Notes: generated from the sequence alone by a model not told the origin. A stretch of DNA of 64,000 nt from Flavobacteriales bacterium (GCA_947496375.1 CANMCY010000012.1:1-64000); one strand, 5' to 3'; shown: positions 8,350 through 17,752, numbered from the stretch's first letter. Translations and numbers: made by a program.

Positions 8350-10845
8350 ATGATTTCTTTTCCTAATACTAAAATGGAACCTTCTGATATCAATCCTCAA
8401 CTATTACAAGCAATAGCAGAACTCCCGGTTCACATATCTCAACCATTATACCGCATATACGATTCAAAACTGTATTTCAAAAAACTCCATCTGGTATCTG
8501 ACCTGCTGATAGGTTGCTTCAGACTCTATGGCCATGCTTTAATACAAATAGCACGCAAGGAAAATTCCATATCTGAATCACTTGAACTTTCCATTGAAAC
8601 ATTACTTTCAAAGGATAGCCATGGACTTTGGAATACTACCATTATAAAACTGCTACAAGAAATTGAAAAAGCAGAATCCATTTCGCTTTCCCCGGAGATT
8701 TTTACCCTTTTTGGCGTAACCCTGAAAAAGCGAAAACAGCCGGTAATCAAACAGTTTACCGTAAAAAACACTGTCATTGACAGCACGGGCAAAAAGCAAT
8801 TGATTGACACCACTAACACCCCTTTGGAATTATTAATTAATTTCAGAAATAAATATGTTGGCCATGGCACAGTGTACTCAGAAGAAGAAAGCCATAAGAT
8901 ATTTCTTGTATATGAAAATGTACTTCTCGAACTTATCAATTTATTGAATCAATGCAAAGATTTTCAGTTTTTGGATTCTGAAAACAAAATTACCCTTCAT
9001 GGGTACGATAAAATCTGTAGCGGAAAAATTGAATTTTCATACGATGGCAATAGATACCAATTCGAATCGGTTGAGCAGCTTAGTATAGAAGTTGGTGAAT
9101 ACCTCAACGAGTCAGATAGCGGCAACCTTGTATCGGAAGACAATACAGATAAAAACATCATCCAGACCTACCCATATGTTATTGCACATCCATATAAAAG
9201 GGCATTGGAAGAAACAGATGGTTATAAACGCCTGCATCTCCTGAAAGAGACTTTCCTAAATTACCTTAAATATGTTGGATTAATCACAGCCTCTGAGTAT
9301 TTCAACAGTGATTTAAAAATTGGAGAAATAAATCGTGCATTTAAAAATTACCTTTTTAGGCCACAATTCGGCCATTGGAATGCTTTTGTGCGCAGCGCCA
9401 TCAAGGCTTTGATTGAAAATAAACACCATTGGTTTGTTGCTGAATTACCTGAATATTATGATGAGATTGAAACCCGGCCTTACGCTAAAAATGGAATTAC
9501 GGACATAGGCAAATTGATTGAATTCAGAAACCATTATCTGGGACATGGGACCGTGCCGTCAGAAAAACAGTGCAAGCAGTTATGGGCAGACTATTTTCCG
9601 CTGTTGAAAGGATTGCTGCAGAAAATGGCATTTTGTAAAAACTACACGATTGTAAGCAGCGACAAAACCATTGCCTGGCGCCTGATGGGTGATGAAATTA
9701 CCCAGGTCAATTTGCGGCAAAAACTAAAATCAAATATAGCTATGCTCAATAACCACAATGAGGAACTTAGCATTGTGCCGTTTTTTATCTTACCCGGTGA
9801 GTATTTTATAAAAGAAGTTTCTGAAAGGGCAAAACTGATGGTGTATGAGCAAAATACAGGTAGCCGAATTGTATTTTTTAGTCCGGAAAGTGTGCATGGA
9901 GAAACCAACAATGAGAGGGTACTTGAGCAACTGAATTTGATGATTCGTGAAAAAGAAAAACAAGAACCCGTTGATATAAAAAATTTAAATGAATCAGCCT
10001 GGAAGGCACTGCTGAAAGAAAACAATGAAGCAACCCTTCAAAGTCTGCTAAACGAAAAGAAAGTTATTAAAGGGATTTATCAGGAAAGACAGGATGCCGA
10101 GATAGCGCTACGCTCCTGGATTGGTGCTCGGGCAGGGCTTTTCTTTTTATCGGCAGAAGCCGGCAGTGGCAAAACCAATCTTTTAGTAGAGATGAGCCGA
10201 CAATATGGGGAACGAGGATTTGACACGATATTACTTCGCGGCAATCGTTTTCGCACACCAGATATTTGGGAGGAGTTGTGTTATCGACTAAATTTAACTC
10301 CAGACAGCTCTTTTGAAGATGCTGGTTTTGTCAAGTATGAACAGGAAAATCCACTATTAATTTTGATAGATGGGGCAAATGAAAATTCCAATTCAAAGGC
10401 ATTGTTTGACTCGATTCTTACATTTCTTGAAAAATACAAAGGTGGGCATATTAAAATTGTGCTGAGCTGGCGCGTAAACACAAAGAGTGAACTACCAAAA
10501 GCAGATGACAAGTATGAATCCATCATATACAGCGATGCGAAAGAAGGCGACCGGGAAGAAAACATCATTGCCCGCTCCTGCTATTGGCTGAAACCGTTGA
10601 ATAAAGTAGAAGTAGAGGGTGCCTGGAATAAATATGTGAATGATAAACAAGACAAGGTTAGGCGAAAACCCAATTTCTCTTATGAAGAACTGACCTACCA
10701 TGACCGTTCATTGAGTGATCAGTTAGATAACCCATTACTGCTTCGCTTATTTCTGGAACTAAACAATGGTAAAGGCCTGCCCAAAAGCCGGGGAGGATTT
10801 ATTAGTATTTGGTCATTATATCACGAGAAACTAATCTCACAATAA
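8350..10845 (+). CDS. NACHT/STAND NTPase with tandem HEPN-like domains
   Basis: This 831-residue protein has two copies of a domain of about 150 residues (roughly 30-200 and 275-425). Each contains a helix with FRN[KH]Y[VL]GHGTV: R166/H172 in the first, R393/H399 in the second. The R-N-x4-H pattern matches the HEPN RNase motif. The ATPase follows: Walker A AEAGSGKT with K608, Walker B LLILIDGANE with D674, an IKIVLSWR sensor strand (R708) and the NPLLLRL turn near 795. NACHT-type STAND proteins use ATP to assemble after a sensor detects a trigger. Here the chain stops at residue 831, just where the winged helix and sensor normally follow. Those parts appear in the next genes, which start five bases later. 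I infer an effector/ATPase subunit, probably antiviral; the HEPN call is less sure than the NACHT call. Confidence 0.82.
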   Translation: MISFPNTKMEPSDINPQLLQAIAELPVHISQPLYRIYDSKLYFKKLHLVSDLLIGCFRLYGHALIQIARKENSISESLELSIETLLSKDSHGLWNTTIIKLLQEIEKAESISLSPEIFTLFGVTLKKRKQPVIKQFTVKNTVIDSTGKKQLIDTTNTPLELLINFRNKYVGHGTVYSEEESHKIFLVYENVLLELINLLNQCKDFQFLDSENKITLHGYDKICSGKIEFSYDGNRYQFESVEQLSIEVGEYLNESDSGNLVSEDNTDKNIIQTYPYVIAHPYKRALEETDGYKRLHLLKETFLNYLKYVGLITASEYFNSDLKIGEINRAFKNYLFRPQFGHWNAFVRSAIKALIENKHHWFVAELPEYYDEIETRPYAKNGITDIGKLIEFRNHYLGHGTVPSEKQCKQLWADYFPLLKGLLQKMAFCKNYTIVSSDKTIAWRLMGDEITQVNLRQKLKSNIAMLNNHNEELSIVPFFILPGEYFIKEVSERAKLMVYEQNTGSRIVFFSPESVHGETNNERVLEQLNLMIREKEKQEPVDIKNLNESAWKALLKENNEATLQSLLNEKKVIKGIYQERQDAEIALRSWIGARAGLFFLSAEAGSGKTNLLVEMSRQYGERGFDTILLRGNRFRTPDIWEELCYRLNLTPDSSFEDAGFVKYEQENPLLILIDGANENSNSKALFDSILTFLEKYKGGHIKIVLSWRVNTKSELPKADDKYESIIYSDAKEGDREENIIARSCYWLKPLNKVEVEGAWNKYVNDKQDKVRRKPNFSYEELTYHDRSLSDQLDNPLLLRLFLELNNGKGLPKSRGGFISIWSLYHEKLISQ

Positions 10846-10850
10846 TCGTT

Positions 10851-12521
10851 ATGACAGATAATCATTTGTTGATCTATCGCCTGGCCGGACTCATGTTAGA
10901 ACATGAGCAGCATATATTGCCTGTGGATTTGTTGTTCGACGATGACCAAATTGGAGATTTTGTGAAGAGCATTCAAATAGATTCGCCCTATCAGCAAATG
11001 TTAATAGAAGGTGTGTTGACTGAATCTGTAAAGGAAGAAAAACTTTTTGTAAGCTTTACGGTAGAGGGGTATTTTCATTATGTGTTGGGAATGGTCATGG
11101 AATCACAGTTTGCAAACCACAGCGCACAAGACATACATCATAAAGTTTCGTGTAATCAATTAAATGGGATAACTGAAGGGCTGAAACATTTTTTGATTAG
11201 GGAAACTGACAATCAGAAATTTGACACATTGTTATGGTTCGTGGACTTTGGAAAAAACTTCAAAAATGTAATTGTTGACTCACTTTCATATGCCTATTTA
11301 AAGATTGGTGACCGCTCACCCGTTGGGGGTACCATCGAACTGACCAAGGGTTTATTTGAAAACCCAACTGACAGTGATATAGAAATTATTGACAGTGTTT
11401 TGGATAGATTGGAAAAACTACAAAAAAACAGTGTTTCCAAGCAAATCATCCATGAAGTCTTGCACTATATAAAGACCGACAGCCCTCAAAAAGCCGGTTT
11501 GTTTGTAAAGGCAATTCAATACTTAAAATCGGATGAAAAAATAGAGAAACTTGATAGACTGACATCTTTGGATTTTGATAACGGTGATCCGGAAACTGTT
11601 AAATTATATCAGAACATTGGCTCTGAATGGAATACCCTGGGACAATACAGCAAAGCAATAGCGGCGTATAACAAAGCAATAGCGGCCGTAGATCCACAGA
11701 ACATCCGCCAAATTGAAATATCAGCAGAGATTTACAACAATCTTGGCAATGCCTTTAAATACAACGGGCAATTCGATGAAAGCCTTAGCCATTTTAATAA
11801 ATCTTTGGATATTTATATATCGCATTTTGGTGAAGGCCATGTAGCATTAGGTACTACTTACGGCAATCTGGCTCTTAATTACCAAGAACAAGATAATTTA
11901 GAAAAAGCTATGCATTATTATGAAAAAGCCATTATGCTCGAAGAACGGCTGCATGGGTATTATCATCCAAACATAGCCATTACCTATAACAATTTAGGGA
12001 CTTTATCGGTGGAACAATTAAATTTTACCATGGCGAAAGTATATTATGAAAAATCACTAAAAATATTCCTTAGCATTTTTGGTCCCATTCACCAATGGGT
12101 TGCAACGGCATACAATAATATTTCATTGATGCACATCAAAGAAAAGAATTTTAGTCTTGGCCTTGAATATGGTAATAAAGCTTTGATTATAATAGAGACA
12201 TTGTTTGGTACCAAACACCCTTGGTATGCAACAACTATCAGTAATATTGGTGGTATTTCTCTTGAATTGAGGGAATTTAATAAAGCACTTGTTAATTTTA
12301 CACAAGGGCTGGAAATCAAACTGGAATTGTACGGAGAAGACAACCTCAATATCGGATATTCTTACTACAACATTGGTAAATGCCATTATGAATTAAAAAA
12401 CTATCACCCTGCAAGATTACACTATCATAAAGCTTGGACAATATTCAAGAACGCATTGAGTGAAAATCACAGCATATCAAAAAAAACCCAAGATTATTTG
12501 ACAAAATTAAATGACCTCTAA
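10851..12521 (+). CDS. STAND partner 1: winged-helix-like module plus TPR array
   Basis: The product has 556 residues. Residues 1-80 hold the shared module (HEQHILPVDLLFDDD, SPYQQMLIEGVLTESV, SFTVEGYFHYVLG), which resembles the helix bundle and winged helix after a NACHT ATPase. Residues 85-250 are helical and weakly similar to partners 2 and 3. From about 255 there are kinesin-light-chain-type TPRs of 42 residues, recognisable by YNNLG and repeated H-P/H-x turns. TPR arrays in STAND proteins usually serve as the sensor. I chose the ATG at 10851 because it follows the ATPase stop by five bases and matches the starts of the other two partners; an upstream in-frame start at 10809 would overlap the ATPase gene. 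Its last 11 bases overlap partner 2. Confidence 0.82.
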   Translation: MTDNHLLIYRLAGLMLEHEQHILPVDLLFDDDQIGDFVKSIQIDSPYQQMLIEGVLTESVKEEKLFVSFTVEGYFHYVLGMVMESQFANHSAQDIHHKVSCNQLNGITEGLKHFLIRETDNQKFDTLLWFVDFGKNFKNVIVDSLSYAYLKIGDRSPVGGTIELTKGLFENPTDSDIEIIDSVLDRLEKLQKNSVSKQIIHEVLHYIKTDSPQKAGLFVKAIQYLKSDEKIEKLDRLTSLDFDNGDPETVKLYQNIGSEWNTLGQYSKAIAAYNKAIAAVDPQNIRQIEISAEIYNNLGNAFKYNGQFDESLSHFNKSLDIYISHFGEGHVALGTTYGNLALNYQEQDNLEKAMHYYEKAIMLEERLHGYYHPNIAITYNNLGTLSVEQLNFTMAKVYYEKSLKIFLSIFGPIHQWVATAYNNISLMHIKEKNFSLGLEYGNKALIIIETLFGTKHPWYATTISNIGGISLELREFNKALVNFTQGLEIKLELYGEDNLNIGYSYYNIGKCHYELKNYHPARLHYHKAWTIFKNALSENHSISKKTQDYLTKLNDL

Positions 12522-12756
12522 CCACCTCCTACTCTACCGCCTGGCAGAACTCATGCTTGAACATGAGCAGCATATATTGCCTGTGGATTTGTTATTCGAC
12601 GATGACAAAATTGGGGATTTTGTAAAGAGTATTCAGATCGATTCACCCTATCAGCAGATGTTAATAGAAGGTGTGTTGACTGAATCTGTAAAGGATGAAA
12701 AACTTTTTGTAAGCTTTACGGTAGAGGGGTATTTTCATTATGTATTGGGAGAGGTA
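12511..12756 (+). repeat. 246-bp near-identical 5' module, present three times
   Basis: The first 246 bases of partner 2 (12511-12756) and partner 3 (14954-15199) are nearly identical. The first 240 bases of partner 1 (10851-11090) are a more diverged copy. Similarity falls off sharply just after the codons for HYVLG. Such a sharp edge suggests recent duplication or gene conversion of the module, or strong selection to keep one docking surface while the rest varies. Confidence 0.85.
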
Positions 12757-14964
12757 ATTTACAATCGAACTGACGGATTGGGTGCTGAAGCCTTGAAGCA
12801 AATTGTTGAGGATAACAAGTTGAATGGTGCAAAGGAAGGGGTAGAGCAATGTTTGCTTAGGGATGTGCAACAGGATAACTTATTACGGTTAATGTGGCTA
12901 ATTGATTGTGAAGATGGTTTGACAGACTTATGTAGCATCCCATTGGCATATTCTTTCTTAAACATTAAAGAACCAGCAAAATCGGAAAAAGAACTTACCG
13001 AGGCTTATAATAATCAAATCAAAAGGACATTAATAAAATTATTGGAAGAACCAACTGACAATGATATTGAATCACTTAGTCAATGTATCAAACATTTAGA
13101 AGAAGCTCAAAAGACTAAAGTAGTAGCTTCGATTTATTGGCATATAAATGAAATGTTAGAGCCAATTAATTTGAAAAAATCAATAATACTCACCAAATCC
13201 ATTAAATATTTATCAGAGGTTGACCGCAAAATCAAACTTCAACGTATTACCGAATTCAAGTTAGAAGAAGAATCAGATTTATCGGCAATATTTTTTAATT
13301 TCATAGCGATACAATTTAACTTTATAAACGAATATGATAAAGCTATTGAGTACTTTGAAAAATCACTAGCAATTGAATTATTATTTTATGACGAGCAGCA
13401 TCCATCAATAGGATCAATCTACAATAATTTAGGATTAGTATGCATGGAAAAGGGCGACTATGACAAGGCGTTAGAATACCATGAAAAGTCGTTGGCGATT
13501 AGTTTAAAGGCACATGGAGATCAACACACTTCAACTGGAACGTCTTATAATAATTTGGGAAGTGTTTGGAGCGAAAAAGGGGACCATAATAAGGCAATTG
13601 AATACTTTGTAAAATCATTGAAAATAGCTTTAAAAGTAGAAGGAGAACAACATACTTCCACAGCGGTTGTATACAATAATATTGCAAAAGTATGGACAGA
13701 TCAATTGAACTTTGAGAAAGCAATTGAGTACATTGAAAAATCACTCATAATAAGATTAAAAGTACTCGGCGAACAACATCTATCAACCGGAGAATCACTA
13801 AACAATCTCGGATCCGTTTGGCAAAAAATGGGAGACTATGACAAGGCCATTGAATATTATAATAAATCATTGGAGATAGATATAAAAGTACTTGGTGAAA
13901 AACATATTTCTATAGGAATTTCATATAATAATTTAGGATGTGTATGGAGCGATAAAGGCGTCTACGAAAAAGCACTAGATTACCATTATAAATCACTAAA
14001 TATTAAATTATTATTTTATGACGAAAAGCATCCTTCAATAGGTATTTCTTACAATAATTTAGGGTTGGTCTGGCGCGAGTTAGGGGACTACAACAAAGCG
14101 ATTGAATGTTTTGAAAAGTCCTTGGCAATATATTTGACGGCGCAGGGAGAAATGCATCCTTTAACCAGCGAATCTTATTATAATTTAGGAAGTGTATGGA
14201 GACTTAAAGGCGACTTTGAAAGTTCAATTAAATATTATGAAAAATCCTTGGAGATAGACATAAAAGTCCATGGTTACCTCCATCCTATAACCAGCGAATC
14301 ATACAATAATTTAGGACTATTATGGTGCGAACAGGGGAACTACGACAAAGCGATTGAATATTATGAGAAGTCATTGGAGATTTACTTGAAGGTTAATGGT
14401 GCTCAACACCTATACACTGGGATATCCTGCAATAATTTAGGTTCAGCATGGAAAGAGAAAGGCGAATATGACAAAGCAATTGAATTCTATGAAAAGTCTT
14501 TGGCGATTGACCTGAAAGTTCATGGAGAACAACACCCTTCAACTGGAATATCTTTTAATAATTTGGGTTCCGTATGGGAGGAGAAAGGCGTATATGACAA
14601 AGCAATTGAATACTACGAAAAGTCTTTGGCGATTAACTTGAAAGTTCATGGAGAACAACACCCTTCAACTGGAACATCTTTTAACAATTTGGGTTCCGTA
14701 TGGGAGGAGAAAGGCGTATATGACAAAGCAATTGAACACTATGAAAAGTCTTTGGAGATTAACTTGAAAGTTCATGGAGAACAACATACTTCAACTGGAA
14801 TAACTTATAACAATTTAGGCAATGCGTACAGGGACATAAAAAATAAATTTAATGCAAGAGAAATGTATGAGAAAGCACATGCCATTTTTTTAAGATCATA
14901 TGGTGAAGCACATGAGCACACAAAGCTTATTACAGAAAAACTAGAAAAACTCAATGACCTATAA
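12511..14964 (+). CDS. STAND partner 2: winged-helix-like module plus long TPR array
   Basis: This 817-residue protein has the shared module in residues 1-82, a helical linker to about 260, then 13 consecutive TPRs of 42 residues (13291-14929). A repeat reads YNNLGSVWEEKGVYDKAIEYYEKSL followed by G-E-Q-H-x-S-T-G. The repeats are of the kinesin-light-chain type and would build a long superhelix for binding a protein or peptide. Repeats 9-11 are almost identical in DNA, so the array is changing length recently. The start overlaps the end of partner 1 in ATGACCTCTAA, and the end overlaps partner 3 in ATGACCTATAA, so all four genes of the operon are likely translated together. Confidence 0.83.
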   Translation: MTSNHLLLYRLAELMLEHEQHILPVDLLFDDDKIGDFVKSIQIDSPYQQMLIEGVLTESVKDEKLFVSFTVEGYFHYVLGEVIYNRTDGLGAEALKQIVEDNKLNGAKEGVEQCLLRDVQQDNLLRLMWLIDCEDGLTDLCSIPLAYSFLNIKEPAKSEKELTEAYNNQIKRTLIKLLEEPTDNDIESLSQCIKHLEEAQKTKVVASIYWHINEMLEPINLKKSIILTKSIKYLSEVDRKIKLQRITEFKLEEESDLSAIFFNFIAIQFNFINEYDKAIEYFEKSLAIELLFYDEQHPSIGSIYNNLGLVCMEKGDYDKALEYHEKSLAISLKAHGDQHTSTGTSYNNLGSVWSEKGDHNKAIEYFVKSLKIALKVEGEQHTSTAVVYNNIAKVWTDQLNFEKAIEYIEKSLIIRLKVLGEQHLSTGESLNNLGSVWQKMGDYDKAIEYYNKSLEIDIKVLGEKHISIGISYNNLGCVWSDKGVYEKALDYHYKSLNIKLLFYDEKHPSIGISYNNLGLVWRELGDYNKAIECFEKSLAIYLTAQGEMHPLTSESYYNLGSVWRLKGDFESSIKYYEKSLEIDIKVHGYLHPITSESYNNLGLLWCEQGNYDKAIEYYEKSLEIYLKVNGAQHLYTGISCNNLGSAWKEKGEYDKAIEFYEKSLAIDLKVHGEQHPSTGISFNNLGSVWEEKGVYDKAIEYYEKSLAINLKVHGEQHPSTGTSFNNLGSVWEEKGVYDKAIEHYEKSLEINLKVHGEQHTSTGITYNNLGNAYRDIKNKFNAREMYEKAHAIFLRSYGEAHEHTKLITEKLEKLNDL
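14428..14805 (+). repeat. Three 126-bp tandem repeats inside the TPR array
   Basis: Three consecutive units of 126 bases (42 codons) are nearly the same, the last two differing by only a few bases. They encode repeats 9-11 of partner 2. The other repeats of the array are more diverged, so these units arose by recent unequal exchange or slippage. Confidence 0.85.
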
Positions 14965-16525
14965 CCACCTCCTACTCTACCGCCTGGCAGAACTCATGCT
15001 TGAACATGAGCAGCATATATTGCCTGTGGATTTGTTATTCGACGATGACAAAATTGGTGATTTTGTTAAGAGTATTCAGATCGATTCTCCCTATCAGCAG
15101 ATGTTATTAGAAGGTGTGTTGACTGAATCGGTAAAGGATGAAAAACTTTTTGTAAGCTTTACGGTAGAGGGGTATTTTCATTATGTATTAGGAGAGGTAT
15201 TACATGATGATGAGAGATTGAATGACCCCAAAACTCTAACAGTTCTACTAGAGTCAAATAGATTAACCGGACTGAAGGAAGGCATTGAACAGTGCATTCT
15301 ATTTGATATCCGGAATCACAATTATTCTCGGCTATTTGGTATGATTGATTTGGGTGGTATTGTGTTGGAATGTTGTGAATTTCCTCTGGCTTTTGCATTT
15401 AATTTTCAATCAAATTCCGGAAAGAATATTGACGATTTAAATTTGTTAAGGGAACAACAAATTGATTTTATTTTAACGCTATTATTGGCAGATTTTACAG
15501 AGAATGATCTGCTTGTCCTAAAAAGTAGTCTATTAAAATTATACAATTTACAGCAGATTAAGGTAATGAAGTCCATATATCGTAAGGTTTTTCAGTATCT
15601 TAAACCGAAAGATAAGTTATCTTTGGAGTTGTATATCAAATGTATACAATACTTAGAAAAGTCAGATGTTAGTTTGGCACTTAACATTATTGATAATTCT
15701 TATAAGGATATCATTGCTGATGACAATATTGAATTTTACTTAAAAATTGTATTTCAATATAATCGGTTAGGAGACTATAGTAAATCTTTACATTATTTAT
15801 TGCATTGCGAAAGTGTAGTTAATGAAGGCATTTCAGTTGATTATAAAGTAGAGTCTAAATTGCATTCTGCTCTTGCTACTGTATATTTTAATTTGGAAGA
15901 CTATGATAAGTCTCTTGGATTTTGGGATTCAAGTATTCGAACTTTATTAAACATTTCTGATAAAACTCCGATGGAACTGGGTTCAAGGTATAATAACAAG
16001 GCCACTACGTTGATGGTTTTAAGGAGATATGATGATGCTGCAAAATATTTTAGTTTGGCATTTGAACTACAATCTAAGAATTATGGATTATCACATGTGA
16101 GTATTACTAATTATTATACGAATATTGCAGTTTTGTATAGTAGAAAAAGAGATTTTCAAATGGCAAGAACGATGTATGAAAAATCACTTGAACTGAGGAA
16201 AAGGATATTCGGTGAAAATCACGAGCAAGTTGCAAATAATTATAATGGTTTAGGAGTCACTTTGGGAAAGATGGGAGATATGAAAGGTGCAATGGGGTTT
16301 TTAATGAAAGCGTTGGAGATTCAATTGGTTATTTTTGGTGAAATTCACCCAGAGCCGGCACTTACATACAAAAATATTGGTATGGGTTATTACTTTAATA
16401 ATTTTAGAGAAGATGCCTTGAATTTTCTGCAAATAGCCCATGGAATTTATACAAAATTGTACACCGAGGATCATCGGGCAGTCAAAGAAATTGAGAGAAC
16501 CTTATATAATATTTTAAGAAATTAA
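14954..16525 (+). CDS. STAND partner 3: winged-helix-like module plus divergent TPRs
   Basis: The 523-residue product starts with the shared module almost unchanged from partner 2. It then has a linker with the common pattern LKEGIEQC...RLFGMID and, from about residue 270, degenerate TPRs (YDKSLGFWDSSI, YYTNIAVLYSRK, YEKSLELRKRIFGENHEQ, YKNIGMGYYFNN). It is shorter than partner 2 and lacks near-identical repeats, so it probably senses something else or uses another surface. It closes the operon: the C-terminus ILRN differs from the LNDL end of partners 1 and 2, and no further copy follows. Confidence 0.8.
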   Translation: MTYNHLLLYRLAELMLEHEQHILPVDLLFDDDKIGDFVKSIQIDSPYQQMLLEGVLTESVKDEKLFVSFTVEGYFHYVLGEVLHDDERLNDPKTLTVLLESNRLTGLKEGIEQCILFDIRNHNYSRLFGMIDLGGIVLECCEFPLAFAFNFQSNSGKNIDDLNLLREQQIDFILTLLLADFTENDLLVLKSSLLKLYNLQQIKVMKSIYRKVFQYLKPKDKLSLELYIKCIQYLEKSDVSLALNIIDNSYKDIIADDNIEFYLKIVFQYNRLGDYSKSLHYLLHCESVVNEGISVDYKVESKLHSALATVYFNLEDYDKSLGFWDSSIRTLLNISDKTPMELGSRYNNKATTLMVLRRYDDAAKYFSLAFELQSKNYGLSHVSITNYYTNIAVLYSRKRDFQMARTMYEKSLELRKRIFGENHEQVANNYNGLGVTLGKMGDMKGAMGFLMKALEIQLVIFGEIHPEPALTYKNIGMGYYFNNFREDALNFLQIAHGIYTKLYTEDHRAVKEIERTLYNILRN

Positions 16526-16710
16526 TATTGCGTTAGATAATTAGAGTTAAAGAAGATTAAGGAATGTAGGTGGTGACAATTAATTATTAAGTTCCTATGA
16601 AATAAACTACAGCAAATTTCATTGATTTTGTAGACCTGCTTTTGCAAGAGGCCTTTTGCAGAACAGGATTTAATTCTTAACTGCATGCAGGGCCGGGCAA
16701 TAGAATATTA

Positions 16711-16903
16711 CACTAACTGTGTCAAATTTAAGAAAACCACTTAAACTTGACATATCAAAATAAACAAAAATCCATTCGACTACGAAGAATTCAAAAAGAG
16801 CTTTGCCACACGATTTAAGGAGAGTAAAAGTCTTCTGGGCAAATACGGAGTATTAACGCAACTGATTAAGGAGTTTTTGGAGGAAGCGCTCGTAGGTAGA
16901 TGA
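16711..16903 (+). mobile_element. Left-end remnant of an IS256-family element
   Basis: The 414-base gap after the STAND operon contains an IS fossil. Around 16715-16724 the sequence aactgtgtca resembles the terminal repeats of IS256-type elements. From 16751 an open run of 50 codons reads NPFDYEEFKKSF and then SLLGKYGVLTQLIKEFLEEAL, which matches the N-terminus of IS256/Mutator transposases. A TGA at 16901 cuts it, and the catalytic DDE region is absent. The element shows that transposition shaped this accessory region. It is not active. Confidence 0.65.
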
Positions 16904-16939
16904 AAGGACACATTAAAGTAAATTACAAACTTAATTAAA

Positions 16940-17752
16940 TCATAATACAAAGAGCTGATTATTAGGACAGATTTGAATCATCAATATGTCACCAAGATTA
17001 TAATGATTTTGTAAATATTCAACGGCTTGAATAAAATGTAACCTTACAGTACGATTGTTGTTTGCTGTTCGATTGATTGGTGATTGAAATTGCGTTCCAT
17101 CAGGAAAAATCAGCGTAACTATTTCACCTATTTGACCAAAACAATGATCTACCCCGACCCCAGGATTCATGAAGCTTTGATTATAGTAGGTCTCACCGAG
17201 TTTCCAATTGAAAGCACCACAGATAGAATTACAATTTTTAGTATTTGGAGAAATTGTTTGATTGATTAAATTATCAATTTCTATTTCATCCTCAAAATCC
17301 TCTAATGTAGTTTTTGGAATGCCGTGCGTATTGTTCCAATCAGGTTTAAAAGAATAAATGAGACTATCCTCTAAGCCAGCGGGCAAATTCAAATTGTACC
17401 CACCCCACTGAAGTGCTGGAATATCGGCAAGGATAAATATCTTGATAGATTGATTTTTTTCAAGCAAATCAATTATCGATCTTTTAATCCTATTATTAGT
17501 ACTATTTCCATACCCGAGTTTATATTGTGACATCCTAGTTTCAATACCCTTGGTAGTCTTTCCTATATATTTAACTGATGATTCTAAACGGTCGGAAATA
17601 GACACAAATGCATAAAGCACATTTCTGGAACCCATATTTTTGGTATTATACATTTGAGAGTTTATTGAGATTTCTATGGTATCGCTGTTAATCAATTCAC
17701 ATTCTCCTATCTCAATAAAATTGAGTTCAATTAAATCTTGAATATCTGCCAT
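16940..17752 (-). CDS. GIY-YIG nuclease domain protein
   Basis: The 270-residue product carries a GIY-YIG-like domain at residues 44-145: a VLYAFVS strand in place of GIY, KYIGKTTKGIETRMSQY (61-77) with the YIG and the catalytic Arg at 73, GLEDSLI with Glu128, and DWN with Asn140. These match the catalytic set of the family, which cuts DNA with a metal ion. Residues 170-270 form a strand-rich C-terminal domain that may bind DNA. Restriction enzymes and homing or repair nucleases share this fold. No methyltransferase lies nearby, so a classical restriction-modification pair is not supported. It sits between decayed genes in AT-rich DNA, as expected for transferred DNA. Confidence 0.7.
   Translation of the reverse strand: MADIQDLIELNFIEIGECELINSDTIEISINSQMYNTKNMGSRNVLYAFVSISDRLESSVKYIGKTTKGIETRMSQYKLGYGNSTNNRIKRSIIDLLEKNQSIKIFILADIPALQWGGYNLNLPAGLEDSLIYSFKPDWNNTHGIPKTTLEDFEDEIEIDNLINQTISPNTKNCNSICGAFNWKLGETYYNQSFMNPGVGVDHCFGQIGEIVTLIFPDGTQFQSPINRTANNNRTVRLHFIQAVEYLQNHYNLGDILMIQICPNNQLFVL

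Noticed and set aside
10809-10850. Upstream in-frame start that would extend STAND partner 1 into the ATPase gene
   Set aside because: The ATG at 10851 matches the starts of partners 2 and 3 exactly in position relative to the shared module, and the extra 14 residues have no counterpart there.
10830-10860. A frameshift that would make the ATPase and partner 1 one protein
   Set aside because: Partners 2 and 3 begin at the same place as separate genes with their own start codons, so a genuine gene split is simpler. Resequencing of the junction would settle it.
13291-14929. Regular repeats that look like a CRISPR or satellite array
   Set aside because: The period is 126 bases, without spacers, in one open frame coding for TPRs.
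16940-17752. GIY-YIG protein as part of a restriction-modification system
   Set aside because: No methyltransferase gene or remnant is visible nearby, so the restriction role is not supported.
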